Under the pieces are notes generated by a model. That model had not been told where the DNA came from, made no database searches, and was given only the letters and a program-made list of their open reading frames with translations. Source: CBDIDH01 sp965277595 (GTDB taxonomy: Bacteria; Planctomycetota; Planctomycetia; Isosphaerales; Isosphaeraceae). Taken from it: DNA of 64,000 nt. Position numbers and translations under genes: made by a program. Numbering within the stretch: the stretch's first letter is position 1; each line of letters begins with the position of its first letter. The stretch is taken from assembly GCA_965277595.1 (NCBI GenBank), contig CBDIDH010000002.1, positions 4,092,001 through 4,156,000 on the forward strand, given 5' to 3'. This document shows, piece by piece, positions 8,233-17,487 of the stretch.

Positions 8233-9837
8233 TCACTTCGTCCGCGCGGCCCCTGTCATTTCGTAGGCGCGAACGCCGCCGGCGCCGCCGGCATGGCGGG
8301 ATGATTCGCCGTCCATGTCGATCTGGTAGAGGGTCTGGCCCGTCGATGTCGGGTATTCACCGGTAATGCAGGCGCGGCAGAGACGGTCGGAAGAGAGGCT
8401 GACGGACCGGGCGATCGCCTCGACGGGGAGATAGCGAAGGCTGTCGGCGCCGAGTTCCTTGGCCATGATCGCCTGAGTTTCCAGGCTGGCGACGCCTCCG
8501 GGAAGGTCGGCATAGTTCGTGGCGAAGAGTTCCTGGCGACGCGACATGTCGATCCCGTAGAAGCAAGGGGCGATGATCGGCGGGCAGGCGACGCGAAGAT
8601 GAATCTCTCGGGCGCCGCCACGGTCGCGGATCTCGTGGACAAGGGCGCGCATCGTCGTGGATCGGACAATGCTGTCTTCCACAAGAAGAACGCGCTTGCC
8701 CGCGAGGACCTCGGGAAGCGGAGTGTACTTGAGCCGGGCCTTCGCGGCGCGGTCGGCGGTTCCTTCAATAAAGGTGCGGCCGACGTAGCGATTTCGCATC
8801 AGGCCCTCAACCGAAGGAAGGCCGAGAGAGAAGGCCATGGCGTCGGCGGCGGCCTTGGCGGTGTCGGGAACGGGGACGACGATCGTGTCGGCGTCGAGCG
8901 GAACGTCTTCGAGCCGGGCGAGTTCTTTCCCGAGCGCGGCGCGGCTGAGATAAACCGAGCGATCGTCAAGCGTACTGGCGACGTTGGCGAAGTAGATCCA
9001 CTCGAAGAAGCAATGCGCCTGGCGGGGCGAGTGCGCGAAGCGCTCGATGCGGACGCCGTCACGGTTGGCGACGGCGAGCGTTCCCGGTTCCAGCGACCGG
9101 ATGCCCTTGAAACCGAGGTTCGAGAGAGGAACGCTCTCGCTGGCGGCGGCGAAGAGGTGTCCGTCCTCGGCGATGCAGAGGGGGCGGAAGCCCATCGGGT
9201 CGCGAGCGACGACGAGGTCGCCGCTGGCGGTCAGGAGGACGACGTTGTACGCCCCGTCAAACTTTTCGGCGAGCCGGCCGAAGACACCGCGCCAGTCAAC
9301 CTCGGGACCTTCGCCCTGAAGCTCGTAGCTCAGGGAGTGCATGAGGATCTCGGTATCGGTATCGCGCTTGAGGTGGTAGTCACCCTGTTCGAGGAGCTGG
9401 CGTTTCAGCTCGCCGTAGTTCGCGAGCTGGCCGTTGAAGGCGACGGCGAACCACTTGGTCTTGCGCCCGTGTTCGCGCTCGAACGGCTGCGCGTAGTTGC
9501 GATCCGCGGCGCCACAGGTGGCGTATCGGACGTGGCCGATGGCCGCGGGGCCGTCGCAGCCCTTCATGATCGCTTCAAACTTGGCCTTGTGGTTGAGCCG
9601 GAAGGCTTCGGCCACGGTGCCGAGTTCCTTGTGGGTTTTCAGCAGCGAGGCGCGGTTGGGATGGAAGCTGCTCATCCCCGCGGCAAGCTGGCCGCGGTTC
9701 TGCATGTCGAGGAGCATCCGAGGAACGAGTCGGGCGACGCTGTTGACCTCACCCGGGACCGGGGCGAGTGTCGAGACGGGCTTTCCGGAAGCGTGGTAAA
9801 CGGCTGCCACGCCGCACTCGTGGTTCAATTCGCCCAT
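8233..9837 (-). CDS. purF: amidophosphoribosyltransferase
   Basis: First committed step of purine synthesis (PRPP plus glutamine to phosphoribosylamine); 534 residues from the ATG at 9837. The protein begins MGELNHECGV, so Cys8 is the glutaminase nucleophile and a seven-residue propeptide must be removed, as in the Bacillus-type enzyme. Gln-amidotransferase residues span 8-~240. The phosphoribosyltransferase PRPP loop is VLLVEDSIVRSTTM. Four cysteines fit the 4Fe-4S site of Bacillus-type PurF: the ones in HCFFEW, APCFYG and LCRAC. An in-frame extension to 9987 has no support and overlaps the promoter. Divergent from proB. Confidence 0.95.
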   Translation of the reverse strand: MGELNHECGVAAVYHASGKPVSTLAPVPGEVNSVARLVPRMLLDMQNRGQLAAGMSSFHPNRASLLKTHKELGTVAEAFRLNHKAKFEAIMKGCDGPAAIGHVRYATCGAADRNYAQPFEREHGRKTKWFAVAFNGQLANYGELKRQLLEQGDYHLKRDTDTEILMHSLSYELQGEGPEVDWRGVFGRLAEKFDGAYNVVLLTASGDLVVARDPMGFRPLCIAEDGHLFAAASESVPLSNLGFKGIRSLEPGTLAVANRDGVRIERFAHSPRQAHCFFEWIYFANVASTLDDRSVYLSRAALGKELARLEDVPLDADTIVVPVPDTAKAAADAMAFSLGLPSVEGLMRNRYVGRTFIEGTADRAAKARLKYTPLPEVLAGKRVLLVEDSIVRSTTMRALVHEIRDRGGAREIHLRVACPPIIAPCFYGIDMSRRQELFATNYADLPGGVASLETQAIMAKELGADSLRYLPVEAIARSVSLSSDRLCRACITGEYPTSTGQTLYQIDMDGESSRHAGGAGGVRAYEMTGAARTK

Positions 9838-9957
9838 GAGCGTGCTGTTACCCCGGGTGGCCCGACCCTTCCGTCGCGGCGGGGGTCGGACGGAAAAGGG
9901 AGGCGACTCCGCGAGAGTCCGTGCCCGCACGGTTCCTCTAGGCCGCCCGCGAAAGAC

Positions 9958-9987
9958 GATTATAATGTCGACCCGGCCTACCGACAA
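9958..9987 (-). promoter_or_regulatory. possible sigma-70-type promoter of purF
   Basis: Read leftward, TTGTCG (9987-9982) is followed after 18 bp by a perfect TATAAT (9963-9958). That places transcription start about 110 nt upstream of purF. The TATAAT lies in a near-palindrome and could also be read rightward, but there the -35 region (CTAGGC) is poor. Inference from motif fit only. Confidence 0.4.
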
Positions 9988-10135
9988 CCTTCATAGTCTG
10001 ATGACTCCCAAACGCTTCGGTCGGCTCGGTCGTCGGGGTCATGCCGGTCGACGCCGGTCGGCCGGTGTTCCATGCTTCCCAAATCAGGCGGTGTCGGTCG
10101 ATCGAAGCGGCCCGACCGTTACCGAGGAGTCGCCG

Positions 10136-11281
10136 ATGGCGATGGCCAGAAACCTCGTCAGAGATGACATTGTTCTCCAGTCCAATATCTGGGTCGTGAA
10201 GGTCGGGACAAGTGTCCTCGCCAGTCCCGACGGGACGCTCGACCCGGCGCGGATTGACCACCTGGCCGAACAGATCTCGGCGGTCGTCGCCAGCGGACGT
10301 CGGGTCGCCCTGGTCAGTTCCGGAGCCGTCGGCGCGGGAATTGGACGGCTTGGGTTGACGAGACGTCCCGAAAACCTCCCGCAGCTTCAGGCCGCCGCGG
10401 CGGTCGGCCAGGCGTTCCTGATCCGGGCGTATGACGAGGGCCTGCGACGCCACGGTCGGCACGCGGCGCAACTGCTTCTCACGCACGAAGACTTCGACAG
10501 CCGGCTCCGTTACCTCAACATGAGGAACACCCTCACCGCCCTGTTCGAATATGACGCCGTGCCTGTGATTAACGAAAACGACACGATCAGCGTCGACGAG
10601 ATCAAGTTCGGCGACAACGACCGCCTCGCCGCGATGGTCACGAATCTGCTCCGCGCTCCGTTGTTGGTCATCCTCAGCGTCGTCGATGGCCTTTATCGGG
10701 GCGATCCGGGAAGCTCGGGCGGCGGTGAGGTCATTCCGCTCGTCGCCAACCTGGATGATGACGTTCTTGGACTCGCGGACGACAGCCGGAGTGCGCTGGG
10801 GACGGGCGGAATGCGCAGCAAGCTCCAGGCGGCAAGGCTGGTGACCCAGGCGGGGGGTTCGGTCGTGATCGCCTCGGGGAAGAATCCCGAGCCGTTGACG
10901 CGCATTCTCGCGGGCGAGACCGTGGGAACCCTCTTCCTGGCCCGAGGGGCGACGCAAGGTGCCCGGAAACGCTGGATCGGCCTGACGGCCCGGCCGCGCG
11001 GGCATCTTGTCGTCGATGCCGGCGCGCGTCGGGCGCTGGAGACGGGCAAAAAGAGTCTGCTGGCGATCGGAGTCGTCGAGGTCGTCGGCGATTTCGAGAA
11101 GGGGGATGTCGTCGGCGTGCGCGATGACCTGGGCGTCGAGTTCGCCCGAGGTCTCTCCAACTATCCGACCGCGGACGTCCGGCAGATTCGCGGGATGAGA
11201 ACCGAGGACGCTCGCCGGGTTCTTGGACAGACGGTTTATGACGAGGTCATCCACAAGGACAACCTCGTTTTGACCGTCTGA
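10136..11281 (+). CDS. proB: glutamate 5-kinase
   Basis: Phosphorylates glutamate in the first step of proline synthesis; 381 residues from the ATG at 10136, which has GAGGAG at 10124-10129. The amino acid kinase domain is clear: WVVKVGTSVLASPDG (Lys and Gly of the phosphate site), LVSSGAVGAG, LLTHEDFDSRLRYLNMRNTL, VPVINENDTISVDE, FGDNDRLAAMV and GTGGMRSKLQAA. A PUA domain fills the C-terminal ~100 residues (from about GHLVVDAGARRAL), as in the E. coli enzyme. proA is not in the window. The 298 bp shared with purF hold both promoters. Confidence 0.95.
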   Translation: MAMARNLVRDDIVLQSNIWVVKVGTSVLASPDGTLDPARIDHLAEQISAVVASGRRVALVSSGAVGAGIGRLGLTRRPENLPQLQAAAAVGQAFLIRAYDEGLRRHGRHAAQLLLTHEDFDSRLRYLNMRNTLTALFEYDAVPVINENDTISVDEIKFGDNDRLAAMVTNLLRAPLLVILSVVDGLYRGDPGSSGGGEVIPLVANLDDDVLGLADDSRSALGTGGMRSKLQAARLVTQAGGSVVIASGKNPEPLTRILAGETVGTLFLARGATQGARKRWIGLTARPRGHLVVDAGARRALETGKKSLLAIGVVEVVGDFEKGDVVGVRDDLGVEFARGLSNYPTADVRQIRGMRTEDARRVLGQTVYDEVIHKDNLVLTV

Positions 11282-11306
11282 GATTGACGCGTTAATAGCG
11301 CGTGCG

Positions 11307-12644
11307 TTAACGCATCGGGATATCGGTGAACGCGAAGGGGACCTCGGTATTGGCCCGGATCAGGCTGTAATAGCGAAGCTCGGACGGGACAATGGCCGGG
11401 TCGGACAACGCGAGACTGACGGTGAGCCGGCCCGATTCGGTGTCGAGGCTCGATTGATACCAGGGGATCGGCCGCCCCTCGGCGCTGAGGATTTCCAGGT
11501 GCTGTTGATGGACGTCGGGTCGAAGGATCGCGCCTTCAAGGCCGGCCGTCTCAGGACCGATCTGCCGGATCGTGAGGTCGAGTGTGGGGGGCTGATGACC
11601 CGGCTGAACATGGACCTCATGGACCGTGATCACCACGTCCTCATTCTGAACGGTCCGGCCGGTGGCGGCACCGAGCGAAACACGGAGAGGATCGGGCTTG
11701 CGAGTTGAGACGGTTATCGGGACGACGCCCTTGAGGACCTTGATCCTCTTGCCGGGCTGGGCGGGATGGTGCAAAAACGCCTGAAGCGGAATCACGGGAC
11801 CATTCGCGTAACCGAAATATCCCGATCGACGAAGCTCGGTCGCGGCGGCGGAGTCGCCCGCGAGGCGGTTCCCGCGATCGTCGATCGCCTCGGTGATTTT
11901 CAGCGGGGCATTCTGGGTGAGCGAGAGTCGAGGCTCAACCGCGATCTGCATCTGCGCGAAAAATTGTTCGTTGACATGAACCTGACGTCCTGCTGGAACC
12001 CCAGGCGCGGGGTTCTGGCGATCGGGCTGGAATTGAGGAACGCCGGGAAAGCTCACGTCGCTCTGATAGCGGATCGTCACCACGCTGACGCGGAAGGGAC
12101 CAAAATCCGAGACGGGAGCCGACGGACGAATTCCCCCTTCGAAGAGTGGGAAGACGGGCTCACCGCCGTTCTGCATGGTGTGCATTCCGAAGTTATATTG
12201 AAGGTGCGCCGCGTCGCAGAAGCGATCGAGCGCCTTCCAGAAGGTGAGAGGCGTTGTCTCGTGAAGCGTGACGTTGTGGTCTTTCCAGTTCTGGCCGTTG
12301 TCGTCGCGAAGAACCAGCTTCACGCCCGATTGTTCGCTGAACGACCGCACGGCTTCCTGAATCGGCGTTTTTTGAAAATCGAGGGTGACCAGACTCGCCT
12401 GGGTTAACAAGGCTCCCTCGATCCGGCCGAGCAACGCCGCGGCGCGGGCGCGGATCTCCGGGTCTTTCTGCTCCCTGGCCGTTCGCAAGGCAGGCAGGGC
12501 AAGGCGGCCGAGACGTTCAAGACTGGCGGACGCTGACTGGCGCTCCGCATAGTGCGCGGCACCAAGTTGCCGGATCAGGTCAAACGGATTCGCCGTCGGT
12601 GCCTGACCAAGAACGGCGAAGAGGACCAAGCTGGCACCGGTCAT
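11307..12644 (-). CDS. planctomycete hypothetical protein with HEAT-like N-terminus
   Basis: A 445-residue protein whose function I do not recognise. The first ~17 residues are hydrophobic (MTGASLVLFAVLGQ), so it is probably exported. Residues ~20-75 look like one or two HEAT repeats (LIRQLGAAHYAERQSASASL, then ALPALRTARE and RARAAALLGRIE). The next ~75 residues (LDFQKTPIQEAVRSFSEQSG and WKALDRFCDAA) resemble the secretin/TonB short N-terminal fold. The rest is beta-rich with no catalytic motif. Proteins of this layout are frequent in planctomycetes. It converges on proB with only 25 bp between the stops. Confidence 0.65.
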   Translation of the reverse strand: MTGASLVLFAVLGQAPTANPFDLIRQLGAAHYAERQSASASLERLGRLALPALRTAREQKDPEIRARAAALLGRIEGALLTQASLVTLDFQKTPIQEAVRSFSEQSGVKLVLRDDNGQNWKDHNVTLHETTPLTFWKALDRFCDAAHLQYNFGMHTMQNGGEPVFPLFEGGIRPSAPVSDFGPFRVSVVTIRYQSDVSFPGVPQFQPDRQNPAPGVPAGRQVHVNEQFFAQMQIAVEPRLSLTQNAPLKITEAIDDRGNRLAGDSAAATELRRSGYFGYANGPVIPLQAFLHHPAQPGKRIKVLKGVVPITVSTRKPDPLRVSLGAATGRTVQNEDVVITVHEVHVQPGHQPPTLDLTIRQIGPETAGLEGAILRPDVHQQHLEILSAEGRPIPWYQSSLDTESGRLTVSLALSDPAIVPSELRYYSLIRANTEVPFAFTDIPMR

Positions 12645-13103
12645 CAGAAATTCACTCCCTTACAGACAGATCCGTACCGACCGGCCTGAACCGTAAAATT
12701 TTCGGGCAAGGCCAGAGGAAAGCAATCCTGATGCCTGCGCGGAAGCCTTGCCAGCGAAGGATCGGTCAAGATCACGATGTCGCCAAGCGAAGGGGTTTCC
12801 TCATCATAGCTTATTTCCGCGTCTGGACCAGCACCCGGAAAATTGCCGGGGTCCTCGCTTCCTGGTCATCTGGTTGCGGTGGATCGACCTTCTGAATCCG
12901 ATTCAAGAGCCGATTGCTCGATTTTTTGGACCTTGAAGGCTGGCTAATTATGATACATTCGAATTTAACGCCCACCGTTACCGCTCGGTCCACGGCTTGC
13001 ACGGAAGATCATCAAGATCCGTCCGGGCCAAGACCGTCGAGAATGGCCAGGCCCTGAAGACCTGACCGACTCGCCGGTACGATCCGAACAAAGGAGGGAT
13101 TCC
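12645..13103 (+). promoter_or_regulatory. 459-bp intergenic region with a possible promoter at 12926-12954
   Basis: No gene is visible. It separates divergent genes. A fair -10 element TATGAT (12949-12954) stands 17 bp after a weak TTGGAC (12926-12931) on the + strand, about 150 nt upstream of the gene at 13104. AAAGGAGGG at ~13090-13098 is the ribosome binding site of that gene. Confidence 0.35.
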
Positions 13104-14096
13104 ATGAACGTGCGTCGTCCTTTGTTGGCCTTACCCCTGGCTGCATTATGCCTTGCGGCCATTCCGGGCGTTGGGTCGGTGCGCTCCGCCCAGGCCCAGC
13201 ACACGCCCGACCCGTACAATATCGTCGGCGAGTACAACAATCAGTACGAGCCTTACATGTACGCGGATTATCCCAATACGCCAGGGATGCAACCCAACCA
13301 GGCCCGGCTTGAGGGTCGAACCGGAGGGCGGAGTGTTAATAACTTCCAGAACTTCCTCGACTCGGAAAACGACGACAGCGGCGACAACCTGAACCGCTCC
13401 GCGGCTCCGCGTCAGACCGGACCGGGTACTCCTTATTACAAAGCCTATCGCCGGTTCGATCAGGAATTTCAGCGGACCTATCGACCCAACGAGACCGCCG
13501 ACCGAGGCTATTACAACGATCAGGACAAACGGAACGACAAGTACTTCCAGGCCTTGCGTGAACCCGACCCGCAAAAACGGTCGAAACTGCTTCGCGACTA
13601 CAATCTCGACAACATGCGCGCGGCACGCGACCTTTCCACCGGTCGAACCACCACGGAGCGTGACCGCGAACCTCCTCGTGATCGGTTCACGCCTGGCGGC
13701 AGCTCGCTTTATCCCGAAGCGGACCCGGAAGATCCCCGCTCCGACCGCCCCGCCGCGTTGACGACGCCTCCTCGATCCAATCGGACCGCCGCTCCTCTCG
13801 CGCCGGGAAGCGTGGCCTCTCGCACTGGTTCAGGGCAACCCGCCGCCTCGGCTCCAGCCCCTCGTCGGGCTCCCGCCTCGTCAACGCCGTCGCTTGCTCC
13901 GCCGGCCCGAGGACGAACCGGGACCCTGGCTCCTCGCAGCCTCGCCCCCACGCCTCGATCCACCGTGCCCGCCGCGAACCGACCGGGCACCGCCCCGAGC
14001 GCCTCCCGACTTCTTGACCGGAGCGAACTCCTGGAACGGGCTAGCCGCGCCACGGCGCCGGTCCTTCCCGGTTCGCGATCGACACCGGCGCCTTGA
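13104..14096 (+). CDS. secreted low-complexity hypothetical protein
   Basis: A 330-residue protein with a clear Sec-type signal: basic MNVRRP, hydrophobic LLALPLAALCLAAIPG, and an Ala-rich cleavage region near residue 31 (SAQAQ). The mature N-terminal half is polar and rich in Tyr, Asn and Asp (PYNIVGEYNNQYEPYMYADY). The C-terminal ~130 residues are a Pro/Ala/Ser/Arg-rich, probably disordered tail. An exact AAAGGAGGG site precedes the ATG. No enzymatic motif is seen, so a structural or surface role is only a guess. The gene is oriented like nuo but ends about 250 bp before nuoA, with a promoter between. Confidence 0.65.
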   Translation: MNVRRPLLALPLAALCLAAIPGVGSVRSAQAQHTPDPYNIVGEYNNQYEPYMYADYPNTPGMQPNQARLEGRTGGRSVNNFQNFLDSENDDSGDNLNRSAAPRQTGPGTPYYKAYRRFDQEFQRTYRPNETADRGYYNDQDKRNDKYFQALREPDPQKRSKLLRDYNLDNMRAARDLSTGRTTTERDREPPRDRFTPGGSSLYPEADPEDPRSDRPAALTTPPRSNRTAAPLAPGSVASRTGSGQPAASAPAPRRAPASSTPSLAPPARGRTGTLAPRSLAPTPRSTVPAANRPGTAPSASRLLDRSELLERASRATAPVLPGSRSTPAP

Positions 14097-14202
14097 TCTC
14101 CGACCTTCGAAGGGATACTCTCAACCCTGTCGATCCTGACGGTCGAGGCGTGCCCCGGACCCTCTGACTTGATGGACGTAAGCGGGGAAATTTGGTCCCC
14201 CC

Positions 14203-14230
14203 TTGCGAAAGTCCTCGCCGCGCGTATGAT
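14203..14230 (+). promoter_or_regulatory. possible sigma-70-type promoter of the nuo operon
   Basis: TTGCGA (14203-14208), 16 bp, then TATGAT (14225-14230). Predicted transcription start near 14237, giving a leader of about 108 nt to nuoA. This is the best -35/-10 pair I see between 14097 and 14344. Confidence 0.4.
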
Positions 14231-14287
14231 CGTGGGCAATGATACGTGTCCCGGCTCTTTGAGGCTGGGATTTTTTTGGCGAGACAT

Positions 14288-14303
14288 TGTGAAAGTGTTC
14301 ACA
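14288..14303. promoter_or_regulatory. CRP/FNR-type dyad TGTGA-N6-TCACA in the nuoA leader
   Basis: The perfect inverted repeat TTGTGAAAGTGTTCACAA (14287-14304) contains the exact TGTGA-N6-TCACA pattern bound by CRP-family regulators. It lies downstream of the likely promoter and 41 nt upstream of the nuoA start. Bound there, a regulator would more probably repress than activate, unless a second promoter exists. The motif is seen; the regulator is inferred. Confidence 0.45.
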
Positions 14304-14344
14304 AAGAGGGCGTCGATCCAGCCGGCGCGGGGGCGGAAAACCCG

Positions 14345-14782
14345 ATGAGCACTGAGTTCACGCCGATCTTCCTGTTCATTCTCGTCGCGGTGATGACCGC
14401 CATCGGGATGCTGGGCGCCAGCGCCTTGCTCGGTCCGAGGAAGACGACGGCGGTCAAGGAGATGCCTTACGAGTCGGGCATGGACCCCATCGGCGATGCT
14501 CGCCAAAGGTTTGATGTTCGGTATTATCTGGTCGCCATTGTTTTTTTGCTCTTTGACGTCGAGTTGCTCTTTCTCTATCCGTGGGCGGTGGCTCAGTGGA
14601 GCCGGTCGGCCCCAGCCGTGGTTGCCGCGGGGGCCGCGGTATCCAGGACTCCTTCTGTGATGACCGCCGGAATTCCCCTTGAGTTCCGCAACCTGGTTTT
14701 CGTGGAAATTCTGGTCTTCGTCGCTGTCTTGACGGCGGCGTATGCCTACGCCTGGCGAAAAGGGGTGTTCGAATGGAGGTAG
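14345..14782 (+). CDS. nuoA: NADH-quinone oxidoreductase subunit A
   Basis: Small membrane subunit of complex I, 145 residues from the ATG at 14345 (MSTEFTPIFLFI); upstream in-frame codons would read through the leader dyad. Three membrane segments are visible. The conserved loop is MPYESGMDPIGDARQRFDVR (residues ~40-59), and FLLFDVELLFLYPWA carries the acidic residues of the second helix. The length exceeds E. coli NuoA slightly because of an insert between helices 2 and 3. It is the first gene of the operon and overlaps nuoB by 10 nt. Confidence 0.95.
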   Translation: MSTEFTPIFLFILVAVMTAIGMLGASALLGPRKTTAVKEMPYESGMDPIGDARQRFDVRYYLVAIVFLLFDVELLFLYPWAVAQWSRSAPAVVAAGAAVSRTPSVMTAGIPLEFRNLVFVEILVFVAVLTAAYAYAWRKGVFEWR

Positions 14783-15480
14783 GCTCAACCAGGGAGACGG
14801 GAGTTCCCACCCCCGCGCGTCCGGGTTCGTCGGTCATCGTGCAACCGTCGGGGAAACTGGAAGTCCCCGAGAACGCGATCCTGACGACGCTCGACTCGGT
14901 GGTGAACTATTGCCGGAAATACAGCCTCTGGCCGATGCCCTTCGCAACCGCCTGCTGCGGAATCGAGCTGATGGCCGTCGGGGCCAGCCGGTTTGACATC
15001 GCCCGGTTTGGCGCGGAGGTCATGCGATTTAGCCCGAGACAGTGCGACCTCATGATTGTCGCCGGCCGGGTGGCGATGAAGATGATGCCCGTCTTGCAGC
15101 GGATCTGGCTCCAGATGCCCGAGCCGAAGTGGTGCATCAGCATGGGCGCCTGTGCCAGCACGGGGGGGATCTTTGACACCTATGCGGTCGTTCAGGGAAT
15201 CGATCGGTTCATTCCGGTCGACGTGTACATTCCCGGCTGCCCGCCGCGTCCCGAGCAGATCCTGAGAGCCTTGATGGACCTTCAAGGGAAGGTGCAAAAG
15301 GGGGGAACCCTCTTTGGCAAGGATGGTCTGCCGGAACTTGGCGAGCGGGAACGCATGATCGATCAAAAGCGATCGGTGCCGCCGGGACAGGTTCTCGCGG
15401 GCGAGCGTGGCGACGAGGATCGGTTCGGCTATCGCCTCCCCGGCGGCCCGGGGCAGCTTGGTGTCGACGAGACGCGTTGA
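14773..15480 (+). CDS. nuoB: NADH-quinone oxidoreductase subunit B
   Basis: Carries the terminal 4Fe-4S cluster N2 next to the quinone site, 235 residues. Cluster ligands are visible as Cys61-Cys62 (ATACCGIELMA), Cys127 (SMGACAST) and Cys156 (YIPGCPPRP). The ATG lies inside the end of nuoA (ATGGAGGTAG), so translation is probably coupled. The first ~30 residues are an extra arm and the C-terminal ~60 (ERERMIDQKRSVPPG onward) extend past the E. coli length. Confidence 0.95.
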   Translation: MEVGSTRETGVPTPARPGSSVIVQPSGKLEVPENAILTTLDSVVNYCRKYSLWPMPFATACCGIELMAVGASRFDIARFGAEVMRFSPRQCDLMIVAGRVAMKMMPVLQRIWLQMPEPKWCISMGACASTGGIFDTYAVVQGIDRFIPVDVYIPGCPPRPEQILRALMDLQGKVQKGGTLFGKDGLPELGERERMIDQKRSVPPGQVLAGERGDEDRFGYRLPGGPGQLGVDETR

Positions 15481-15560
15481 CCTCCCTTGAGAACGCAAAC
15501 GCTTCGCGAGTTCCACGACTTTTTGAGCCGGCACCCTTTTGAAGGGAGATCGACAACGGG

Positions 15561-16097
15561 ATGAGCAGCACGGCGTCGAGCACGGCCCCTGACGACCATT
15601 CGGAGACCCTGAAGCGCCTGGCCTCGGCGTTCGGCGACGGGGTCTTCGGGACGTCACGCTTCCGCGATAACCTGCGTCTGTTCGTTCCCCCCGCACGGCT
15701 TGTCGACGTCCTCACGGACCTGAAAACGCGTTGCGGCTTTGGCTTTCTCTCTGAGCTTGGCGCGACGGATTATCTGGGATACCCCGGTCGGAGTCGGTCG
15801 CGGTTCGAGGTCCATTACGTTCTGCGCAACCTGGAAACGTCGGAGTTTCTTGTCGTCAAGTCCGGGGTCGACGAGCCCGAGCCGAGCCTGCCGACGGTCG
15901 TCCCGCTCTGGGCCGGGGCCGACTGGATGGAACGCGAGGTCTTTGACATGTACGGCATCACCTTCGCGGGCCACCCCGACCTGCGTCGGATCTTGATGCC
16001 CGACGAGTTCACCGCCTTTCCCTTGCGGAAAGATTACCCACTCCGCGGTCGCGGCGAACGTCATAACTTCCCGCGACTCTCGCGCGGCGAGTCCTGA
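15561..16097 (+). CDS. nuoC: NADH-quinone oxidoreductase subunit C
   Basis: Peripheral-arm subunit, 178 residues, not fused to NuoD. The 30-kDa-subunit signature WMEREVFDMYGITFAGHPDL (~122-141) and FPLRKDYPL (~154-162) are present. The N-terminal third is variable. An 80-bp gap follows nuoB and contains GAAGGGAG before the ATG. NuoC helps position NuoB and NuoD around the quinone chamber. Confidence 0.95.
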   Translation: MSSTASSTAPDDHSETLKRLASAFGDGVFGTSRFRDNLRLFVPPARLVDVLTDLKTRCGFGFLSELGATDYLGYPGRSRSRFEVHYVLRNLETSEFLVVKSGVDEPEPSLPTVVPLWAGADWMEREVFDMYGITFAGHPDLRRILMPDEFTAFPLRKDYPLRGRGERHNFPRLSRGES

Positions 16098-16238
16098 TCT
16101 CAAGACGGGTCGGCTCTTTGGGCCGGTCGTTTATGAAGAATTCGGCGTCTCTCTTCAAATTTCGAGAGAGGCCCGGCGGTCTTACGAACCCAACAGCCTG
16201 TCCGCGGACGGGCGTCATTGCAGGTAGGTGGCCACTCC

Positions 16239-17459
16239 ATGCCGGCGAACTTGCTCGACGAACCCGAGATCGGGGCCGAGTCCAAGCAATTCACCTGGAC
16301 GCTCAACTTCGGGCCCCAGCACCCCGCCACCCACACGACCCTTCGCCTGATCCTCGAACTGGACGGCGAACGTATCGTCAAGGCGACGCCCGACATCGGC
16401 TATCTGCACTCGGGGTTTGAAAAACTCGGCGAACACCTCAACTTCAACCAGTACGTCACGATCGTCGACCGCAAGAATTACATTAGCCCGCCGATGAACG
16501 AGGTGGCCTGGCACCACGCCGTCGAGAAATTGCTTGATGTCGAGTTGACCAAACGTTGTCAATATATTCGGGTCATCATCGGTGAACTCGCCCGGCTCAG
16601 CGATCACCTTCTTTGCACCGGGGCCGCGGCGCTCGACCTGGGAGCCTTCACGGCCTTCCTCTTCGCCTTCAACCTTCGCGAGCAGATTTACGACGTCTAT
16701 GAAGAGATGTCGGGCTATCGCTTCCATCCCGGTTATACGCGCGTCGGCGGGGTTCTTTACGACTTCAACGACCGGGTGATCGCCCGGGTCCGTCAGGTCC
16801 TCAAGAGCTTCCCGCAAGTTTACACCGACATGGAGAAGCTTCTCTTTCGAAACCGGATCTTCATCGACCGGCTCCGAGGGGTCGGCGTCTTGACCCGTGA
16901 CGATGCCATCAGTCTCTCTTGCTCGGGACCGATCGCGCGGGCGAGCGGTGTCACGTACGACCTCCGCAAGGACATGCCCTACCTGAGCTATCCCGACTTT
17001 GACTTCACGGTCCCGTACATGACCGAAGGGGACTCATACGCCCGCTTCTTTGTGCGGATGGAAGAGATGCGGCAGAGCGTGAATATCCTCACGCAGGCGG
17101 TCGAAAACCTGCCGTCGGGACCGGTCAACCTGCCGATCGCCGAGAAATTCCCGCTTCCCGACAAGGGCACGACTTACAACAGCATGGAAGGTTTGATCCA
17201 GCACTTCGAGCTGATCATGCCCAACCGTGGGCTCGAATCGCCGGTCGAAGAGATTTACGCGGCCGTCGAAAGCCCGAACGGAGAACTCGGGTATTACCTC
17301 GTCGCCGACGGTAGTCAGACTGCCTGGCGGACGCGGACCCGTCCCCCCTCGTTCATTCATTTTCAGGTCTTCCCGCACATTATCAAAGACCACCTGCTCG
17401 CCGACGTCGTCGCCATCCTCGGCAGCCTGAACATCATCGCCGCCGAGCTGGACCGCTAA
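16239..17459 (+). CDS. nuoD: NADH-quinone oxidoreductase subunit D
   Basis: 49-kDa subunit forming most of the quinone pocket, 406 residues. I use the ATG at 16239 (MPANLLDEPE) because AGGTAGG lies about 10 nt upstream; a TTG at 16218 would add seven residues. Key motifs: LNFGPQHPATHTTLRL (His of the quinone site), DIGYLHSGFEKLGE, YITIVDRKNY-type segment (YVTIVDRKNYISPPM), and the C-terminal LADVVAILGSLNIIAAELDR with no cysteine cluster, as expected for complex I rather than NiFe hydrogenase. A 141-bp gap separates it from nuoC. Confidence 0.95.
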   Translation: MPANLLDEPEIGAESKQFTWTLNFGPQHPATHTTLRLILELDGERIVKATPDIGYLHSGFEKLGEHLNFNQYVTIVDRKNYISPPMNEVAWHHAVEKLLDVELTKRCQYIRVIIGELARLSDHLLCTGAAALDLGAFTAFLFAFNLREQIYDVYEEMSGYRFHPGYTRVGGVLYDFNDRVIARVRQVLKSFPQVYTDMEKLLFRNRIFIDRLRGVGVLTRDDAISLSCSGPIARASGVTYDLRKDMPYLSYPDFDFTVPYMTEGDSYARFFVRMEEMRQSVNILTQAVENLPSGPVNLPIAEKFPLPDKGTTYNSMEGLIQHFELIMPNRGLESPVEEIYAAVESPNGELGYYLVADGSQTAWRTRTRPPSFIHFQVFPHIIKDHLLADVVAILGSLNIIAAELDR

Positions 17460-17487
17460 GCGAAGACTTCTGGGAGACCCTGAGCCG

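Noticed and set aside
8599..9996. A 465-codon plus-strand ORF opposite purF
   Set aside because: Antisense shadow; purF is intact and fully motif-supported on the other strand.
11282..11306. A terminator between proB and the convergent gene
   Set aside because: GCGTTAA/TTAACGC symmetry exists but it is short, overlaps the stop codon and has no T run; not convincing.
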